Under the pieces are notes generated by a model. That model was given only the letters and a program-made list of their open reading frames with translations. It made no database searches and had not been told where the DNA came from. A stretch of DNA of 64,000 nucleotides. It comes from Epiperipatus broadwayi. Its lineage: Eukaryota; Onychophora; Udeonychophora; Euonychophora; Peripatidae. Shown piece after piece: positions 1-11,153 of this stretch. Position 1 is the first letter of the stretch. Each line of letters starts with the position of its first letter. The position numbers and the translations under genes are program-made. The stretch spans positions 481,001 through 545,000 of the forward strand of contig JAQFVV010006551.1 in assembly GCA_028023455.1 (NCBI GenBank). Direction: 5' to 3'.

Positions 1-1370
1 ATTATAGCTAAATCCTACAGATATAATATTATTTATTATATTATTGTAAGTTTATGGTATAGATTTATTGAATCTGGAAATGACATTAGATGTTTCATGA
101 GTTGATGTTGAATTTAGTATAATTTCCTCAATACATTCATTATATCAAATTGAAATATAAGGTATGATTAGGTTTTTAAAAACCGTACCTATGATATGTT
201 ATTGAAGAAAGTCGATGGAATTATAATTTATTTATTTTATTTGTTTATTTATGTCTTTAATTATAACATTAGAATTAATTACTTATTATTCATAAATTTG
301 TAAATAAATGTTGATTTATAATTAAACTTACTGTGCCGTTGCTATTTGTCATTCGTAAAATCATAAATCATAAACCTTGGATAGAGCATACATTGAAGTA
401 CATACTATCGTCAACATGATATAAGAGTTTAGTGCTATTTTGAGAAAACATTTGGATGCTTTTCATCTTTGGTAGTTTATGATGTGTAAGGTACAATAAA
501 ATCCCATTTACCTTTTCCATCATTTTAGCTTTGCGTAGTTGATTCTAGTATACAATACAAATTGATTATTAAACCTGTAAACAGATTTACCAGAAAATGA
601 CATGATTGATATATTTACTTAACGTTTTTAAATTGTCATTTGTCAGTATAATAAGAGTCTCAGTGATACAGTAAACTATAAGAAAAAGAACCCAAGTATT
701 TATGTTTATTTATTGCAAAGCTTTACCTGGACTAGCATTTGTATTAAAAATCATATAGATGGTTTAAAATTTCATAATCTTATGTAGTTCCACAAATTAT
801 TCCATCTTGTACATGGTCGGCCATCGGGTCTCATACAATGAAAATCGCAAATTAAGGTTTGAAAGATAATAACATTACATACTTATAATTTGTTTAATGT
901 ATTTTATCATACTACTATGATAGGTCTTCGCGGTACACCCTGGCTGCGATCAAATTAAATCATAAAAAGTTTGTTATATCATTGGTTTGGTCTGTGGTAA
1001 GTTGCTCCAGATGTTGGTTGTGGTCTTTGGTGCATAATATAGATAGCATGATATGCTTTTGGTTACAGCTCTTAATAGCTGACAATGTGCAGCGGAATTG
1101 ATCGGTGATCGAGGTTACAATTCTTAGCGCACTTATGTTTTGGTGATGTTATGTAGTTGGGACAACAATCGAACGGTTACAATATATATATATAACATAT
1201 GCCTTCTTAACTTTGGCATATTTTAATGTTTTTTATGTTTTCTCAATACATTTTTTTCTAAAAAACTCTATTATAGATCTTAATTGTAACTCCATTGTAT
1301 GTTATCAACAGTTATATTGTCAATATGAGGGTAATCATTAAAGCATTTTTTTAAAAATCTATTTATGTAA
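1..1370. other. Unassigned AT-rich DNA
   Basis: I see no gene or repeat that I can name. The stretch from about 900 to 1180 is less AT-rich than its surroundings, has no sustained open frame, and may be an old repeat or regulatory DNA. Confidence 0.4.
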
Positions 1371-1373
1371 ATG

Positions 1374-1451
1374 AAGTCTGCCTCTACCATCCATTGATTA
1401 CTCTGTTTGGCACAGGGTGTACTGTATGGGGAGTTTTGCCTTTGTTTACAT
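1374..1451 (+). repeat. Fragment of hammerhead foldback family B (outer arm)
   Basis: This segment matches the right-hand arm of the family B element near 7240-7318. Shared features are a 'ccattgattactct' stretch, 'cacagggtg', 'actgtatgg' and 'gagttttgc' followed by 'tttgtttaca'. Only the outer arm is present, without the ribozyme core, so this is a truncated relic. Confidence 0.7.
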
Positions 1452-2700
1452 GAATTTATAATTATTCACCTGCTTTTCATATTGCCCTACAATAGTATAT
1501 TCAGTATCAATACCTCTGATATACCCCAAAAAATACTAATTGGTTTTATAGTCCTATCATGATATTTATGTAATATTATGAATTGATCTTAAATTAAATA
1601 TTTACTTTTCTTTTATAACATCAGTAGATAACCTCTGCATCTCTTCTTGTAATAAGTTTAGTAGAATACTATCTTTATCTACTACCCAATTTAGTTGAGC
1701 TACCTGTATCACTATTAGAAAATATTTTAACTTGATAAATGCAGCAGTCTAATTCAATCTGTGTTGCACCTTGATATCTATGTCAGTATTTACATATAAA
1801 CATCTAAAAATATTTAAATTGATTTGTACTCTTATATGGATAACAAAAATTCAAAAAGGTTTCTTACCTGGTACTGACTGATAAAGCAATTTAAATTATT
1901 AAATATTAATTATTCAACCAATATGTAGATTTCATTCAAAATACCGAGAAAGACTGGAAAATAAAAAATAGTAATCATCAACATATTGTAAATCTGAAGC
2001 CAAGATAAAATTGTCCATAATTTCTTTCAGAAAAGGGTTTCATTAAAACTATAAAGAAAAATTTGAAACTTATACACATTTATTTTCAGCAAGGGTTTTA
2101 ATTACAAATGTCTCATAATTTCTACCAGTATTTATATTACATTGACTCACATAATTATTATGAGGTATATATTATTAAGAAAGTTCAGAGAACAAGTGCA
2201 AATTTCAGAAGAATCTCAAAGGTTTTTAATTATCTTGTCCTGATTGCTTTGAACTAATCCATAAAGACAATGTGTAAATTATATATTTTTTTCATAACTT
2301 ACTATTTCATTCGAATTGTGAATCACAACAATTCACAATCTGTCAATGGTAACGACTCATCTGTGATTGGTTGCAACATATTCAATAAAATGCTTTACTG
2401 CACTGACTAGCAAATATATATTCTGATATAATTACAACCGTTTTTGATTCTCTTCATTTTTTTTAACTGTAACAATACAATTTTTTTTAAGATTGTGAAG
2501 CATTCTTAAGAATTATAAGGGAGGTAGGGGATGTCATTCTAACACCTTTAAATATTTTAAAGTTTAATATATTACTTTTATATTTTAAAACTTTTCCAAT
2601 CATACTTATCAAAATCTGCAGCTTTTCTGCTTTTAAGATAACAAAGAACTACTTTAGTTTTATAAAGCTTTATAAATTGTTTAAACTGTTGATATTATCA
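1452..2700. other. Unassigned AT-rich DNA
   Basis: No gene or recognisable repeat is seen. It consists of AT-rich sequence with short homopolymer runs. Confidence 0.4.
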
Positions 2701-2712
2701 TATAGAAGTGTC

Positions 2713-2825
2713 ATCCAGTCAAGCATTCATGGATGAGAGGTTGCTGCTTTACAAGCAGTTGTCCTGGGTTAGCGGGTTCACTTCCTGGCTAATGCTATGA
2801 CACATGAGAAGTGCCATCCATTAAT
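2713..2825 (+). repeat. tRNA-derived SINE, copy 1
   Basis: The segment resembles a tRNA-derived head with RNA polymerase III boxes. A weak A-box-like stretch precedes 'gcttta caagcagttgtcc', and a B box ('gggttcacttcc') follows near 2775. The same consensus recurs on the + strand at 46436-46515 and on the - strand at 51785-51880, which supports a dispersed family. The B box differs from the GGTTCGANTCC consensus at a few positions, so this copy is probably not transcribed. Confidence 0.65.
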
Positions 2826-2988
2826 TTACTAAGATTATGATATTGTTTTTCAATCAGTATTGACTTTCAGTGTATTAAAAAATCATTGACACAAAACAAC
2901 TATTTTTTTTGTAGTTTGGGTTTAATACTTATTTTTAACATCCCTTTAGATATTAAAATTCTGCCTTAGAATGGTAGATCACTTTTAA

Positions 2989-3384
2989 GTGAAAGAAGAT
3001 TGCATGTATTGGAAAAAAGAACTGCCTCATATTAAATGGGACATTATTGGACTTTGTGAAATTAAAAAAAAAAGTGACAAGACAATTGATTTAAAAAGTG
3101 GGCATATACTGTACAACAAAGGCACAATAATTGAAAACACAAGGGAAGTCAGATTCATTATAAATAAAAAGTGGATGAACCACCTTATGGAGATTGATGG
3201 TGTATTGGACAGAGTGACAGGAGTAGGTTTTCAATTTAATAGCAGATATCAAATGCATATAATTCATGTTTTTGCCTCAACAAGTTTTCATAGTGATAAA
3301 GAAATAGACAAAAAGCTTTTAATAATCAAACAACATTTTAAAATTATAATGAGATACTTTGATGTAGAATTGGCAAGCAATTGA
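2989..3384 (+). pseudogene. LINE endonuclease domain, N-terminal part
   Basis: A 131-codon open frame carries the N-terminal half of an apurinic-like (EEP) endonuclease. The segment 'IKWDIIGLCEIKKK' includes the catalytic glutamate region, and 'LKSGHILYNKGT' follows. Upstream of the ATG, another frame reads 'GRSLLSERRLHVLEK', so a frameshift separates the true N terminus from this frame. The domain stops before the expected central part, and the C-terminal part resumes in the frame at 3480. Confidence 0.75.
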
Positions 3385-3479
3385 AAATTGAAAATAATGT
3401 GAGTAAATTTGGTATTGATGATAAAAATGAGACAGGACCCAGGCATTTGAAATTTGCAGAAAAATAAAAACTTTATATT

Positions 3480-3869
3480 ATGAATTATTTTTTTCAAAAA
3501 AATGCTAAATGGATATGGAAGAATCCAAATGAAGGTACAGCAGAATTGGATTATATTTTGACTAACAGAAAATATGTATTTCAAGATTGTAATGTTCTTA
3601 AGAAATTGAACATGGGAAGTGATTATCTATTAGTAAGATGTAAAATATATGGCACAATCAAGGAGACAAAAATTATTAAAAAACAAATATTCACAGTTGA
3701 TATTCCTAATCTTCATCAACATTCCAATGGGTTTAAATTAGAACATGCAAAACATTTTCAAATATTAACAGATTTCGAACATAGTTCAGAATTAAATGGA
3801 ATCAAAAGAAAAAAAAAACCTCATACACTTTTAAATATTTCAATGATAGCTGGTGCAAAAAAACCGTAA
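3480..3869 (+). pseudogene. LINE endonuclease domain, C-terminal part
   Basis: A 129-codon frame holds the end of the same endonuclease. It contains 'NPNEGTAELDYILTNRK' and 'NMGSDYLLVRCKI'; the latter is the SDH-like box, here S-D-Y, so the usual catalytic histidine is replaced. Just upstream (3395-3480) another stretch reads 'KFGIDDKNETGPRHLKFAE', which is the expected preceding segment. The break between the two halves marks this as a dead copy. Confidence 0.75.
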
Positions 3870-5850
3870 TGAACCAGTAAAATTTCTATTAAGACAAGAC
3901 AGTTTATGAAGAAAAAAAAATGAAAATATGTAAAAATGATGCATTAAAAAAGATTAAATATCTATAATGTTAGAAAATTGTGTGAAAAAGAGTAAATAAC
4001 TATATAAAAAATATAATTTTGAATTAGCAAGGAAATCTATATAAGATATTAAATGTCTCAAGAGTGCAAAACAACATCTTGGTATTAGTAGGACACTTCT
4101 GCAATAAGAAAAAAAGATGGTCACTATTAGTGCAGTGTGAGATGACATCATGAAATCTGTAGAAGAGTTTTATCAAAAATTATATAGCAATAAGATAAAA
4201 TATTTCCTAAAACTATTGCATCTTCTTGATTGGCCAGGATCTTACATGAAGAAGTTAGACTGTAATTAAATCTGTGAAGAAGGAAAAAGTCCAGGTAATG
4301 ATGGAATTATAACCAATATTTTAAAAAAAACAGGTGAAGAAATAAAAAAATTTGGCAGTTATATATAAAATGCTCAAATGATAGAGATGTTTTCAGATGA
4401 TTAGAAGAACACAATATTATATTTAAAATAGGTCACTAAGAACATCTTAGAAATTTTAGCCCATCGCTCTTTTATCAGATCTATGCAATGTTTTTACCAA
4501 TATAATTACAACTTGTGTTTAGTGAACTTTGAATTTTAATCACCAAGAATCCTCTCAGCCTCTGTCATAGGACTCAATCATTCAAATGTTTGTGACCCAT
4601 GCAATGCTTGCCCAATGAAAACATGCATCTCTGACTGGCCTGGACTATACACTGTTTCCCCTTTCCACTTCCCATTCCCTTTTCACATGTATCCTTCCCC
4701 TCTTACCATGTTGCTTCTGAAATTTCAATTTATCAAATAATCACTCCCTTGTAAATCTTTTTCTAACTATATTTATATCTAATTTTTTTGATGAATAAAC
4801 TTTCATCACTGAGAAAAAAATGGTTTTAATACTGTATATCATATGAGTTGCCATTATGCTTCGGATTTGTAGTATATGTACTTTTCTTTGGTGATTAAAG
4901 TATTGCATCATCAAGGTGTAGATCCAGATATTGTCATATTCTGAAGACAGTTTACTAGGAAGATTAACATTGAGAACAGTGTAAAACAGGGTGTCTCCAT
5001 ATGTCATAACTTCTTACAGCAGATTTGCAAGAAGTATTTTGTGAATTAAATGGAAGGCTAAGAAATTAAATTTAATGAAGATTATTTAAGTCATCTCGAT
5101 TTTGCAGATGATGTAATTGTTTTTTTGAAAATAATGCTTTCATGGCTTCAAGAAATGTTAGGAGTTATTAGAGCAAAGTAAGGATATAGGGTTGAAGATA
5201 AATATTAAAAAGACTAAAGTAATATTTATTAGATTATTTCAAAAAAAGAAAATAAATATTAATGACTTAGAAGAAATTAACAACTACAATACCTTGGTCA
5301 GATTACTACTGGAGATGGAAATATAATTAATAAAATTAATCATAGAAATAAAATTGGTTGGTGTGCTTTTGATAGAAGTAACTTAATATTAAAAATAAAT
5401 ATGTCTATGAGTTTAAAAAGTAAAACTTTTAATAAATATGTTTTAATAATTTTTACTTATGGATCTGAGTTTTGAACACTTAACAGAGAAAAATACAAAG
5501 ACTTCAGACTATTCTTCAAAGTTTGGTGGTATTATGTTAAGAGTAACAGGAAATGATCAAAAGTTAAATACATGGGTTAGAGAACAAACAAGTGTTGCTG
5601 TCATCATTGAAAGAGTTAAAACACTGAAGTGGATGTAGACTGGTCATAATGCTAGAAGAGATAATAATAATTGAACAATTGAAATCTTAAACTGGATTCC
5701 AAGAGATTGTAAAAGATCTACAATAACACCACATATGAGATGGCTGAATGAAATAAAGACTGCTGGAATGATGTGGAGAAAAGTGGCTAGAGATCAAAGA
5801 AACTGAATTAAACTTGGAGAGACCTCTATAATAGAGAAGAGGATCACATA

Positions 5851-6356
5851 TTTCTGCTTAATTAATTCACTAATATAATTATTATCACTTACTATTATTC
5901 ACAACATCCTTCTTAATATATTATGATACCTCAGCAGCATTAGCATTTTAAAATCTAAATTACTAATTTAAATCTTTAATAGATAATGATATTTAACATG
6001 GATAATAGTTGTGCCTAAATAAACAAACATAAAACTTTTTTGCCATACATTTGAAATAACACTACTTTTAAATTAAAGTTTATTTTAACCTTGGATCATG
6101 TTAATGCATGACCTGACTCACAATATGCATTTATAAGCATATGTGCAATATTACCATCTTTTGCATAGATCCATACAAGCTTCTAAACAATGATTTTAAA
6201 TGTAAGCTTTGTGCATATGAGAGTGAATCAATGTTTGCAATAAAATGCACTAATAATAATTCATTACAATTCACAGATCAGCATCAGTATTTCCAGCATC
6301 TTTTGACAACAATTTATTGTTTTTTATATAAGAGAAATAAAAGCTTTCTTTCTGTG
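5851..6356. other. Unassigned AT-rich DNA
   Basis: Nothing can be named here. A 72-codon frame at 6141-6359 resembles no family that I recognise and overlaps the flank of the next element. Confidence 0.35.
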
Positions 6357-6525
6357 TAATTTTTAATATAACATCACATGATCACCATCTCATACTACCA
6401 CATAATTGTTGTAAACAAAAGCAAAACTCTCCATACAGTAGTGCCACCCTGTGCTAACCAGAGTAATCAATAGATGTCAGAAGTCTTATGCATAAAATTC
6501 CTATCTAGTGCCTACTCATCCAATA

Positions 6526-6567
6526 TCCCCAGACTAGTTTCTGGCTTGTGGCCATCATCAGTGAGGA
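6526..6567 (-). ncRNA. Type-I minimal hammerhead ribozyme (family B, intact)
   Basis: On the - strand, stem I is TCCTCA pairing with TGGGGA (6 bp including one G-U). The core is CTGATGA (complement of 6555-6561). Stem II is TGGC/GCCA with loop CACAA. The conserved GAAA is at 6538-6541, and stem III is the palindrome ACTAGT. The predicted cleavage site follows the C complementary to 6532. Every conserved hammerhead core position is present. Stem III has only two pairs, so, as known for minimal type-I hammerheads, efficient cleavage is expected mainly in a dimeric transcript. Confidence 0.9.
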
Positions 6568-7163
6568 GCCTTGGATCTGAGAGCACTGCACCTAGATCTT
6601 AGGATCTAATGCAACCCTCCAGCAGCCACCTTTTAACTCTACTTTACTACAAAACTATGAGAATGAAATTTAAAACACAAAAAATATTTTCAAAGCTCAA
6701 TAGCTTATATAGTCATATGGGTCTGAACTCAATTCAGCACCCATAGATTTTGGTGTCTTTGGCTCTTAAACAACCATAGCCACCAATATCCTATTAGGCA
6801 GGATTGGTAATTACTCTGGTTAGCACAGGGTGGCACTAATGTATGGAGAGTTTTGCTTTTGTTTACAACAATTATGTGCTAGTATGAGATGGTGATCATG
6901 TGATGCTTAGTGGTTTAACACCAATCCTGCCTAATACGATATTGGTGGCTATGGTTGTTTAAGAGCCAAAGACACCAAAATCTATGGGTGCTGAATTGAG
7001 TTCAGACCCATATTACTATATAAGCTATTGAGCTTAGATTGAAAATATTTTTGTGTTTTCAATTTCATTCTCATAGTTTTGTAGTAAAGTAGAGTTAAAA
7101 GGTGACTGCTGGATGGTTGCATTAGATCCTAAGATTTAGGTGCAGTGCTCTAAGATTCAAGGC

Positions 7164-7205
7164 TCCTCACTGAAGATGGCCACAAGCCAGAAACTAGTCT
7201 GGGGA
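7164..7205 (+). ncRNA. Type-I minimal hammerhead ribozyme (family B, intact)
   Basis: Stem I is TCCTCA (7164-7169) with TGGGGA (7200-7205). The core is CTGAAGA (7170-7176), which satisfies CUGANGA. Stem II is TGGC/GCCA around CACAA (7177-7189), and GAAA is at 7190-7193. Stem III is the palindrome ACTAGT, and cleavage is predicted after C7199. It is the inverted counterpart of the motif at 6526-6567 and differs from it at one core position that tolerates any base. Confidence 0.9.
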
Positions 7206-7335
7206 TATTGGATGAGTAGGCACTAGATAGGGATTTTATGCACAAGCCTTCTGGCATCTATTGATTACTCTGGTTAGCACAGGGTGGCACTACTGTATGG
7301 AGAGTTTTGCTTTTGTTTAATTTTTAATATAACAT

Positions 7336-8350
7336 AAATATTGTTAAAATGGGAACTGTTACTATAGTACAAAACCATAGATAACATCATTGTCCATTTG
7401 ATATCTAAAAATTCTAGTAAAGAAAAGTGAATCCGACCCTCTACAATTTTTTTATGTGCTTAACTGTCATCACAAAAAACTGTAACATTTTACATGTCTT
7501 ACTGAGAGCAGCTTAAATGAAATTTAAATCTTATTTTCAACTATAGCAGCATTCTATATTTAGGTTTTGATTTTCCATTGAACAGAATTTGTATATAACA
7601 TATAACCTTATTTATAACATAAATAAATAAATATTTATTATCATAACTATTATTCCTGATATTATATGCATTGTACTACTTAAGTGAAGTACAGTGACAG
7701 TATCCAGATTTATGAGCAAACAAATTTACACAGTTTTAAAGTTATTCCAATTTGTTGGGAGAGTAAGAGCTCTAAGTAGAAAAACCCTAGTATCCAAATT
7801 TTTACTAAGTAATCACTTGCCAAAGTCCAGTTCCAAATTAATATATTTTTGATCTTTTTTTATGTAATATAACAGCTGAGAACGTCCTACAGTTAAATTT
7901 GCTTCCATTATTACTCCAACTACTCAAGAGCTTTCCATGCTTTCACACTACATATGATTGGTGTCATGACAATCTCATTAAAATCAGCCTGCACTTTATT
8001 ATCATGCGACTAAAAATAAGGCAATATTAATAAATAAGAAAGCAGAAGAAATGAGAAAAAATTAGTAAAGACAGTATTGAAAATAGTAGATAGATTTTCA
8101 TGGGCAAAATTTTAGCAAACTGCTTATTGGTTGTTCCACAGTTAAACTATATATCTAATTTTAATATTTCTATAATCAAAAATATAAATGTTAATTAATA
8201 AAGTGACTATAAGTGTATAGTAAAAAAATAGAAATTCTAAATCTCTTTCTATCTTTGAGACTACTAGAAAGAACTTTATCTGCAACGTATTCTTTAAAGA
8301 TTGTTTTACTTAACTTTTTATTTTGAATAAATTAGAACATCTATGTAAGT
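7336..8350. other. Unassigned AT-rich DNA
   Basis: No gene, RNA or repeat can be supported in this stretch. Confidence 0.4.
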
Positions 8351-8354
8351 AAGT

Positions 8355-8665
8355 TAATCATCAGATTTTCAATTGGGTGGACGGTTGAAGAGTTGGAGGG
8401 TGGAGTAAATTGAAACCTGTGCATTAAAGTATGAGGACTGGCTATCTTAATATATATCTGAGCACTTATAGCATATATGTGTAGAGATGGTAATCTGGAC
8501 CAACTGATGATTGCTGGTTTAGCATGAAATACGTATATTGGTGATTATTTATCTTTTCAACATATGTGTGTTCAAGTATATCAGTGTTATGAGATAGTGT
8601 GGAATGTGGTGGGTCATGTGAAAGTCTGTGCTCATATACCATATATATTACATATATAGACACAG
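8355..8665 (+). repeat. SINE-like dispersed repeat, copy 1
   Basis: About 300 bp match the segment at 9786-10085 in the same orientation. Shared blocks include 'atcatcagattttca', 'gttgaagagttg', 'ctgagcact', 'ctggaccaactgat', 'agcatgaaatacgtat' and 'gaaagtctg'. The downstream end of copy 2 carries a pol III B-box-like 'gagttcaaatccc'; this copy has the decayed form. The family is not known to me. Confidence 0.65.
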
Positions 8666-9445
8666 TTATATAATAAGCTTGTGTGTTTCAGTAAATAAGT
8701 TAAGTTTTTTTCAACAAAGCAAAAAATAATAATAATTCAAAAGAGGGTTTTTATTAATTTTTATAAACAAAATTATATTACTATTACCTATACTATTGGT
8801 AGCATTCTTAAAAAGGAATTATTCTAATATCATTACAAAATTATAGTATGAAAACTGTATTTAGAAATTAATTTTTAATGTCTCTTTGATCTAATGTTTT
8901 TATGTTCGCATATTTCCCTCTATCTTTAAAGACATATCGCTTTTCTTTAAACTTTTTTTAAAATAAATTGTATTATTAAACTTTTATTTTTTTTATTACA
9001 AATATTGTACATAAAATATAATTTAATAAAACCAATAAACTAAATCTGATTTCAAAAAAATGTATCATAGTTTAAATAAATTATGTTAAACCGTGTAAAT
9101 CAAAAATTGGTTTAATGTGTATATTTTTAAGGATTTAAGAATAAAAGAATTTTCTTATAAAATTTTTAAAACCATTACACTTTAATTTATTACTTTTATT
9201 ATTTCACATTTATCTTAATTTGATATATTCATACAATTTAATAAGTATAAACGTATTTTTAAAAAGCAATTTTTATCTTCAGCAATAATTATTAGGTTTT
9301 TTTTTCTTTAGGCAGTTTTTAATATTAAAAAGCAATTAGTGGAAGTTTAAAATGATAGTTTATCACAATTGATGTATCAAAATAATTTAACTTGTATTTA
9401 AAATAACTTCAACTACTTATTATAATATACTTTCATATTATTACT

Positions 9446-9488
<43 letters not shown>

Positions 9489-9489
9489 G
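9446..9489 (+). repeat. (TCA)n microsatellite
   Basis: There are about 14 uninterrupted TCA units. It carries no other signal. Confidence 0.95.
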
Positions 9490-9785
9490 TCGTGCATACT
9501 CAACATCACTATCTTTATCCTGGGAAGCATTTGGAAACAATAATCTTTAATATTATTTATTTAAGATAATAACAAAACCATTTCTAATACAGTGTTTATG
9601 ATTAGATATGTCAAATTGTGCCAACAAGGGTTAGAGACATACAATAACTGCAGGCATCAATTTCAATGGACAAATAGAAATACGTATATAAAAAAATAAC
9701 AATTTTACAGTCACTTTTTATGCTGATTCTTTATTCATTAACGTTTAATTAAATAAATAAGATTGTCATCATCAAGGTCTTTGAA

Positions 9786-10085
9786 AGTTCCATCATCAGA
9801 TTTTCAAAGATATGGATGACTGAAGAGTTGAGGATGGAGACGATAGAAGCCTGTCCATTAAAGTTTAAAGATTTACTAATTTAATATAAACTGAGCACTG
9901 ATTATATATATATAGTATGTGAGGGAGATAATATCCTGGACCAACTGATAAGGGTTGGGTCAGCATGAAATACGTATGCCGGAGGTCATTTATCTGTTTT
10001 CACATGCATGTGGTTATGTGTATCTGTTGTATAGGATGGAATAGATAGTTGTTGGAACTTGAAAGTCTGAGTTCAAATCCCTTCT
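9786..10085 (+). repeat. SINE-like dispersed repeat, copy 2
   Basis: This is a direct-orientation partner of 8355-8665 with the same ordered blocks. It ends with 'gtctgagttcaaatccc', close to the tRNA B box, which suggests a tRNA-derived or pol III-driven unit read on this strand or its reverse. It lies 1.1 kb from copy 1, with unrelated sequence between them. Confidence 0.65.
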
Positions 10086-10351
10086 AATTAAATAATAATG
10101 ATAGATTACAATTAATCTAGAATTATTAAAAAATAGAAATAATTATTAAAAATGCCAAGAATGAAATATTGTATAACTCCAATTTAGAAACAGTTCACAG
10201 AAGTCAAAATAAAAGTCATAGATCACATGACCCTATCTCTTAAGCTTGTAAGTTATAAACAATGAGGATTGCCAATTCTTCTCCAAGCTTTGTGATAAAT
10301 GCTTAGCCAGATCCAGCTCTTAAAATATCTCCATCAGCAACCCCTCCCCAA

Positions 10352-10394
10352 ACCCCTGACCATGGTTTCGTGCTTTGGCAATTCTCAGAGAGGT
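10352..10394 (-). ncRNA. Hammerhead ribozyme, family A, one core change
   Basis: On the - strand, stem I is ACCTCT/AGGGGT (6 bp). The core reads CTGAGAA, so the conserved G8 is replaced by A. Stem II is weakened (TTGC/GCAC), GAAA is intact, stem III is the palindrome ACCATGGT, and the cleavage base is C. The fold is recognisable, but the G8 change should abolish or strongly reduce cleavage. Confidence 0.8.
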
Positions 10395-10583
10395 GTCAGA
10401 GTAGGTTCAGACACTAGATTTATTAGCCCCATATAGCTATTTGAGTTGGATAGCTGGGTTTTAAGACATGTAGATGTCTGAAAATTTCAGATTTTCCACT
10501 CAATAGATAACTTATAGCTAAGAGCTATCCAACTCAAATAGCTATATGGGGCTGATAGATCTAGTATCTGAACCTACCCTGAC

Positions 10584-10626
10584 ACCTCTCTGAGGAGTGC
10601 CAAAGCACAAAACCATGGTCAGGGTT
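10584..10626 (+). ncRNA. Hammerhead ribozyme, family A, G12 changed to A
   Basis: Stem I is ACCTCT/AGGGTT, the core is CTGAGGA (10590-10596), and stem II is GTGC/GCAC with loop CAAA. GAAA is changed to AAAA at 10609-10612, stem III is ACCATGGT, and the scissile C is at 10620. The loss of G12, a catalytic residue, predicts an inactive ribozyme. It pairs in the same orientation with the motif at 11003. Confidence 0.8.
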
Positions 10627-11002
10627 TGAAGAGGGATTCCTGACAGAGATATTTTAAGTGTTGGCTCTGGCTAAGCATTTATCACAAAGCTTGTAGAGGA
10701 ATTGATAATCCTCATTGTTTATAACTTACAAGCTTAAGAGATAGGGTCATGTGATCAATGACTTATTATGACTATTTATAGTCTCTGCCATAAGTCTTAT
10801 GCAATTTTATATTGCTAAGACTATTAATATATGGTATAGCTGAAGATCTATCAGCCCCATATAGCTTTTTGAGTTGGATAGCTGGGTTTGAAGACATGTA
10901 GGTGTCTGAAAATTTCAGATTTTCCACTCAATAGATAACTTTTAGATAAGTGCTTGGCTTTGGGTTGGTGTTTTTAGATCTAGTGTCTGAACCTACCCTG
11001 GC

Positions 11003-11045
11003 ACCTCTCTGAGGAGTGCCAAAGCACAAAACCATGGTCAGGGGT
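11003..11045 (+). ncRNA. Hammerhead ribozyme, family A, G12 changed to A
   Basis: Stem I is ACCTCT/AGGGGT, the core is CTGAGGA, and stem II is GTGC/GCAC around CAAA. AAAA replaces GAAA at 11028-11031, stem III is ACCATGGT, and the scissile C is at 11039. That C lies 419 nt from the equivalent C at 10620. The identical G12 change in both tandem copies suggests it was present before the tandem arrangement arose. Confidence 0.8.
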
Positions 11046-11153
11046 TTGGGGAGGGGTTCCTGATGGAGATATTTTAAGTGCTGGCTCTGGCTAAGCATTT
11101 ATCACAAAGCTTGTAGAGGAATTGGCAATCCTCATTGTTTTAGTTCACAGAAG

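Larger units (their letters stand above)
2950..5850 (+). mobile_element. Decayed RTE/CFDP2-like non-LTR retrotransposon (LINE)
   Basis: This is a full-length-like but broken LINE. An endonuclease domain opens with a 'WDIIGLCEIKKK' type motif (near 3036) and a 'SGHILYNKG' motif, and closes with 'ELDYILTNRKYVF' and 'MGSDYLLVR' (3545-3640). A reverse transcriptase follows, with 'GKSPGNDGI' near 4290, the catalytic box FADDVIVF at 5101, 'GLKINIKKTKVIF' near 5195, and a tail motif 'HMRWLNEIKTAGMMWRK' near 5735. These match the RTE-type endonuclease-reverse transcriptases often annotated as 'craniofacial development protein 2-like'. Several stops, frameshifts and an internal endonuclease deletion near 3385 mean it cannot encode an active protein. 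A second copy lies on the - strand at 48.5-49.4 kb. Confidence 0.85.
6357..7335. mobile_element. Hammerhead foldback retroposon, family B copy 1, with 18-bp flanking direct repeats
   Basis: Two arms (about 6375-6860 and 6880-7317) are inverted copies of each other and could fold into a long hairpin. The element is bounded by a perfect 18-bp direct repeat, 'taatttttaatataacat', at 6357-6374 and 7318-7335, read here as a target-site duplication. Each arm holds one hammerhead ribozyme (6526-6567 on -, 7164-7205 on +). There is no open frame of note, so it is non-autonomous. Long target duplications together with hammerheads are known for Penelope-like elements and animal retrozymes. Assignment to that class is inference, but the ribozyme fold is directly visible. 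Confidence 0.85.
10192..11153. mobile_element. Hammerhead foldback retroposon, family A copy 1 (composite), with 12-bp flanking direct repeats
   Basis: A perfect 12-bp direct repeat, 'agttcacagaag', at 10192-10203 and 11142-11153 bounds the whole unit and is read as a target-site duplication. Inside, 10204-10772 is a long inverted repeat (arms meet near 10490), and 10773-11141 is a further right-arm copy, so the unit holds one left and two right arms. Three hammerhead motifs are present: one on - (10352-10394) and two on + (10584-10626, 11003-11045). There is no coding capacity. The terminus 'cctcattgttt' is shared with copy 2 at 37 kb. Confidence 0.85.

Noticed and set aside
4741-5007. Open frame on the - strand
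   Set aside because: The + strand of the same interval carries reverse transcriptase sequence of the LINE, so this is a shadow frame.
8345-8360. CTGATGA on the - strand as a hammerhead core
   Set aside because: No GAAA, stem II or stem I partner lies at the required distance. The same holds for the related site at 9790-9800.
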